In this document: positions 7,452 to 8,302 of the stretch, in pieces
Layout: every line of letters starts with the position of its first letter
Position numbering within the stretch: the stretch's first letter is position 1
Program-made: the position numbers and the translations under genes
Notes under the pieces: model-generated
The model's input: the letters and a program-made list of their open reading frames with translations, nothing else
Told to the model about the DNA's origin: nothing
The model's database searches: none
Assembly (NCBI GenBank): GCA_025923975.1
Contig: JAICEV010000141.1
Coordinates: 1-8,302 of the forward strand
Direction of reading: 5' to 3'
Source of the DNA: Propionibacteriaceae bacterium
GTDB lineage: Bacteria; Actinomycetota; Actinomycetes; Propionibacteriales; Propionibacteriaceae
Length of the DNA: 8,302 nucleotides

Positions 7452-7874
7452 CTAGCCCTCGATCGTGCGCTGTCCGTTAGACCCCTCGATCGCAATCTTG
7501 CGCGGCTTCGCCTTCTCGGCGACCGGAACCTGCAAGGAGAGCACGCCATCGTGATAGCTGGCAGAGATCTTGTCCAGATCCACGTTGTCGCCCAAGATCA
7601 GCTGGCGGCTGAACACCCCGCTGGGACGCTCGGCGGCGATCAGCTCGATATCGCCGTCCCGCGAGGGCCGATCCGCGCGCACCGTGAGCACGTTGCGCTC
7701 GACGTCGAGATCGATGGAGTCCGCCCTAACACCCGGGAGGTCGAACTCAATGTAGAACGTGTCACCGTCACGCCAGGCATCCATCGGCATGAAGGCGGGT
7801 CGAGCGGCTGTGCCGAACACCTGCTGGGTGAGCCGATCGAGTTCGCGGAAGGGGTCAGTGGTGCGCATCAACAT
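7452..7874 (-). CDS. Hsp20 / alpha-crystallin small heat-shock protein
   Basis: A 140-residue ATP-independent chaperone that would hold unfolded proteins as oligomers in the cytosol. A short N-terminal arm opens with MLMRTTDPFRELDRLTQQVF. The alpha-crystallin domain spans about 32-120, with DTFYIEFDLPGV (38-49), NVLTVRADR (61-69), GVFSRQLIL (86-94) and the signature DGVLSLQVP (109-117). The C-terminal I-x-I anchor is IAI (127-129). Length is normal for actinobacterial Hsp20. An unusually good Shine-Dalgarno, GGAGGTGA, sits 6 bases before the ATG at 7874, which decides that start over the second Met at residue 3. The divergent HspR/MerR-like gene and the dyads between them suggest repression relieved by heat. 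The leader can also fold over part of the Shine-Dalgarno. I give no gene symbol because hsp18/acr2-type names cannot be separated here. Confidence 0.95.
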   Translation of the reverse strand: MLMRTTDPFRELDRLTQQVFGTAARPAFMPMDAWRDGDTFYIEFDLPGVRADSIDLDVERNVLTVRADRPSRDGDIELIAAERPSGVFSRQLILGDNVDLDKISASYHDGVLSLQVPVAEKAKPRKIAIEGSNGQRTIEG

Positions 7875-7880
7875 GGTCGT

Positions 7881-7888
7881 TCACCTCC
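7881..7888 (-). promoter_or_regulatory. Shine-Dalgarno of hsp20
   Basis: The plus strand reads TCACCTCC, so the mRNA has GGAGGUGA, near-perfect against the 16S tail, with 6 bases to the AUG. Bases AGGU (7886-7883) can pair with ACCU at 7923-7920 in the leader. Confidence 0.88.
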
Positions 7889-7923
7889 ATTGGGTCATCA
7901 GTACGCTGATGCAATCACTAGGT
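7883..7923 (-). promoter_or_regulatory. Foldable hsp20 leader covering the Shine-Dalgarno (candidate RNA thermometer)
   Basis: Reading the minus-strand mRNA from 7923, ACCU (7923-7920) pairs with AGGU (7886-7883), AUUG (7915-7912) with CAAU (7892-7889), and CAUCAG (7911-7906) with CUGAUG (7901-7896) around a CGUA loop. The helices are separated by a 4x2 internal loop and a 3-base bulge. The weak closing helix holds half of the Shine-Dalgarno. This layout, a broken stem melting from the base, is what heat-shock RNA thermometers look like. It requires transcription to start at or above 7923. The fold was done by eye. Confidence 0.35.
7896..7911. promoter_or_regulatory. Dyad 1, candidate operator in the hsp20/regulator gap
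   Basis: CATCAG-TACG-CTGATG is a perfect 6-bp dyad with a 4-base centre. It lies 22 bp before the hsp20 start and shares CATCA/TGATG half-sites with dyad 2. As RNA it is also the top helix of the foldable hsp20 leader, so it may act as DNA, RNA or both. Confidence 0.45.
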
Positions 7924-7926
7924 CGC

Positions 7927-7948
7927 ACCATCAATAATCTCTGATGGT
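7927..7948. promoter_or_regulatory. Dyad 2, candidate operator in the hsp20/regulator gap
   Basis: ACCATCA-N8-TGATGGT is a perfect 7-bp dyad. Its centre is 34 bp from that of dyad 1, a little over three helical turns. It touches the first base of the regulator's candidate -35 and overlaps the only weak -10-like site for hsp20 (GATTAT on the minus strand, 7934-7939), so a bound protein could block both promoters. Confidence 0.5.
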
Positions 7949-7979
7949 AGACATAGATTAACTCACTCAGTGGTATGAT
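7948..7979 (+). promoter_or_regulatory. Candidate promoter of the MerR/HspR-like gene
   Basis: TATGAT (7974-7979) matches the TATAAT consensus at five of six positions. TAGACA (7948-7953) matches TTGACA at five of six. The spacer is 20 bp, longer than the usual 17 and in the range of MerR-controlled promoters. A small dyad CACT-C-AGTG (7964-7972) sits in the spacer just before the -10. Initiation near 7986 would give a leader of about 29 bases. Confidence 0.5.
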
Positions 7980-8004
7980 GCAAGCCAGAAATCTGGTCTT
8001 TGCA

Positions 8005-8009
8005 GGGAG
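8005..8009 (+). promoter_or_regulatory. Ribosome binding site of the MerR/HspR-like gene
   Basis: GGGAG at 8005-8009 lies 5 bases before the ATG at 8015, a good fit that supports this start. Confidence 0.65.
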
Positions 8010-8014
8010 CTGGG

Positions 8015-8302
8015 ATGGCCGACCGATATGACCCGACCGCAGGGCTTTTCGGCATCTCCGTGGCCGCCGGCATAGTCGGCACTGGAGTGCAGAACCTGCG
8101 CGCGTACGAGAAGGCCGGCCTGGTTGATCCGCAGCGCACGCCGGGCGGCACCCGGCTGTATAGCATGGACGACATCATGCGGTTACGGCAGATCGCCGCG
8201 CTGCTAGACGACGGCCTGAACCTGGCCGGGATCGCGATGGTGTTGCGGCTCGAAGCCGACAACGCTCGACTGCGTCGCGAAATCTCCGACGAGCGGGATC
8301 GC
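8015..8302 (+). CDS. HspR-like MerR-family transcriptional regulator (3' truncated by the window)
   Basis: The frame runs open from ATG 8015 through all 96 codons to the window end. It reads ISVAAGIVGTGVQNLRAYEKAGL (13-35), the MerR helix-turn-helix, then VDPQRTPGGTRLYSMDDIMRLRQI (37-60), the wing with its conserved GGxRxYS, then LLDDGLNLAGIAMVLRLEADNARLRREI, the second helical unit leading into a coiled coil for dimerisation. The ISVAA, GGTRLYS and GLNLAGI segments resemble HspR, the repressor of actinobacterial heat-shock operons, more than metal- or drug-sensing MerR proteins. The C-terminal end, where any sensing part would be, is outside the window. It is divergent from hsp20, so the likely target is that gene plus autoregulation. 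The classic HspR site (CTTGAGT-N7-ACTCAAG) is absent from the gap, so its DNA specificity may differ and I do not name it hspR. Confidence 0.9.
   Translation, partial: MADRYDPTAGLFGISVAAGIVGTGVQNLRAYEKAGLVDPQRTPGGTRLYSMDDIMRLRQIAALLDDGLNLAGIAMVLRLEADNARLRREISDERDR

Noticed and set aside
7875..8014. Canonical HspR binding site (HAIR, CTTGAGT-N7-ACTCAAG)
   Set aside because: Only short ACTCA fragments occur, around 7961-7970, with no partner half-site at the right spacing.
7963..8262. Minus-strand frame of 99 codons opposite the MerR gene
   Set aside because: Antisense to a clear MerR helix-turn-helix, with no recognisable domain.

Overview
The window reads as a piece of chromosome from a high-GC actinomycete (Actinomycetota). 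The evidence is the GC-rich third codon positions and three gene types: a 1619-residue NAD-dependent glutamate dehydrogenase of the large GDH2 class, a DUF2505 protein, and a small heat-shock gene facing an HspR-like MerR regulator. I cannot name the genus. I see no insertion sequence, phage gene, tRNA, rRNA or CRISPR array. Most of it is ordinary core-genome content, and the unusual material lies between the genes.

Layout, left to right. Positions 1-74 hold the tail of an unidentified plus-strand gene, followed by a GC-rich hairpin. An unrecognised, mostly helical plus-strand protein follows (best start 308, stop 709). It converges on a minus-strand PHP-domain phosphoesterase (825-1664), with a hairpin between them. 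Upstream of the PHP gene on the same strand is the large gdh (1749-6608), which takes up more than half the window. The gap between the two is 84 bp, so they may be co-transcribed as gdh then PHP. Divergent from gdh, across 104 bp, is a DUF2505 gene (6713-7192).

A 259-bp convergent gap (7193-7451) carries a long imperfect inverted repeat. The last block is a divergent stress pair: hsp20 on minus (7452-7874) and an HspR/MerR-type regulator on plus (8015 to beyond the window end). Their 140-bp shared control region has two dyads with CATCA/TGATG half-sites, a good -10 for the regulator, and an hsp20 leader that can fold to pair part of the Shine-Dalgarno sequence.

Working model: gdh feeds glutamate carbon into 2-oxoglutarate. 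The PHP enzyme probably turns over a nucleotide or phosphoester. The right-hand pair is a self-contained heat-shock module, in which the regulator probably represses hsp20 and itself through the shared dyads, possibly with a second, RNA-level temperature control on hsp20 translation. The last point is inference from sequence folding by eye.
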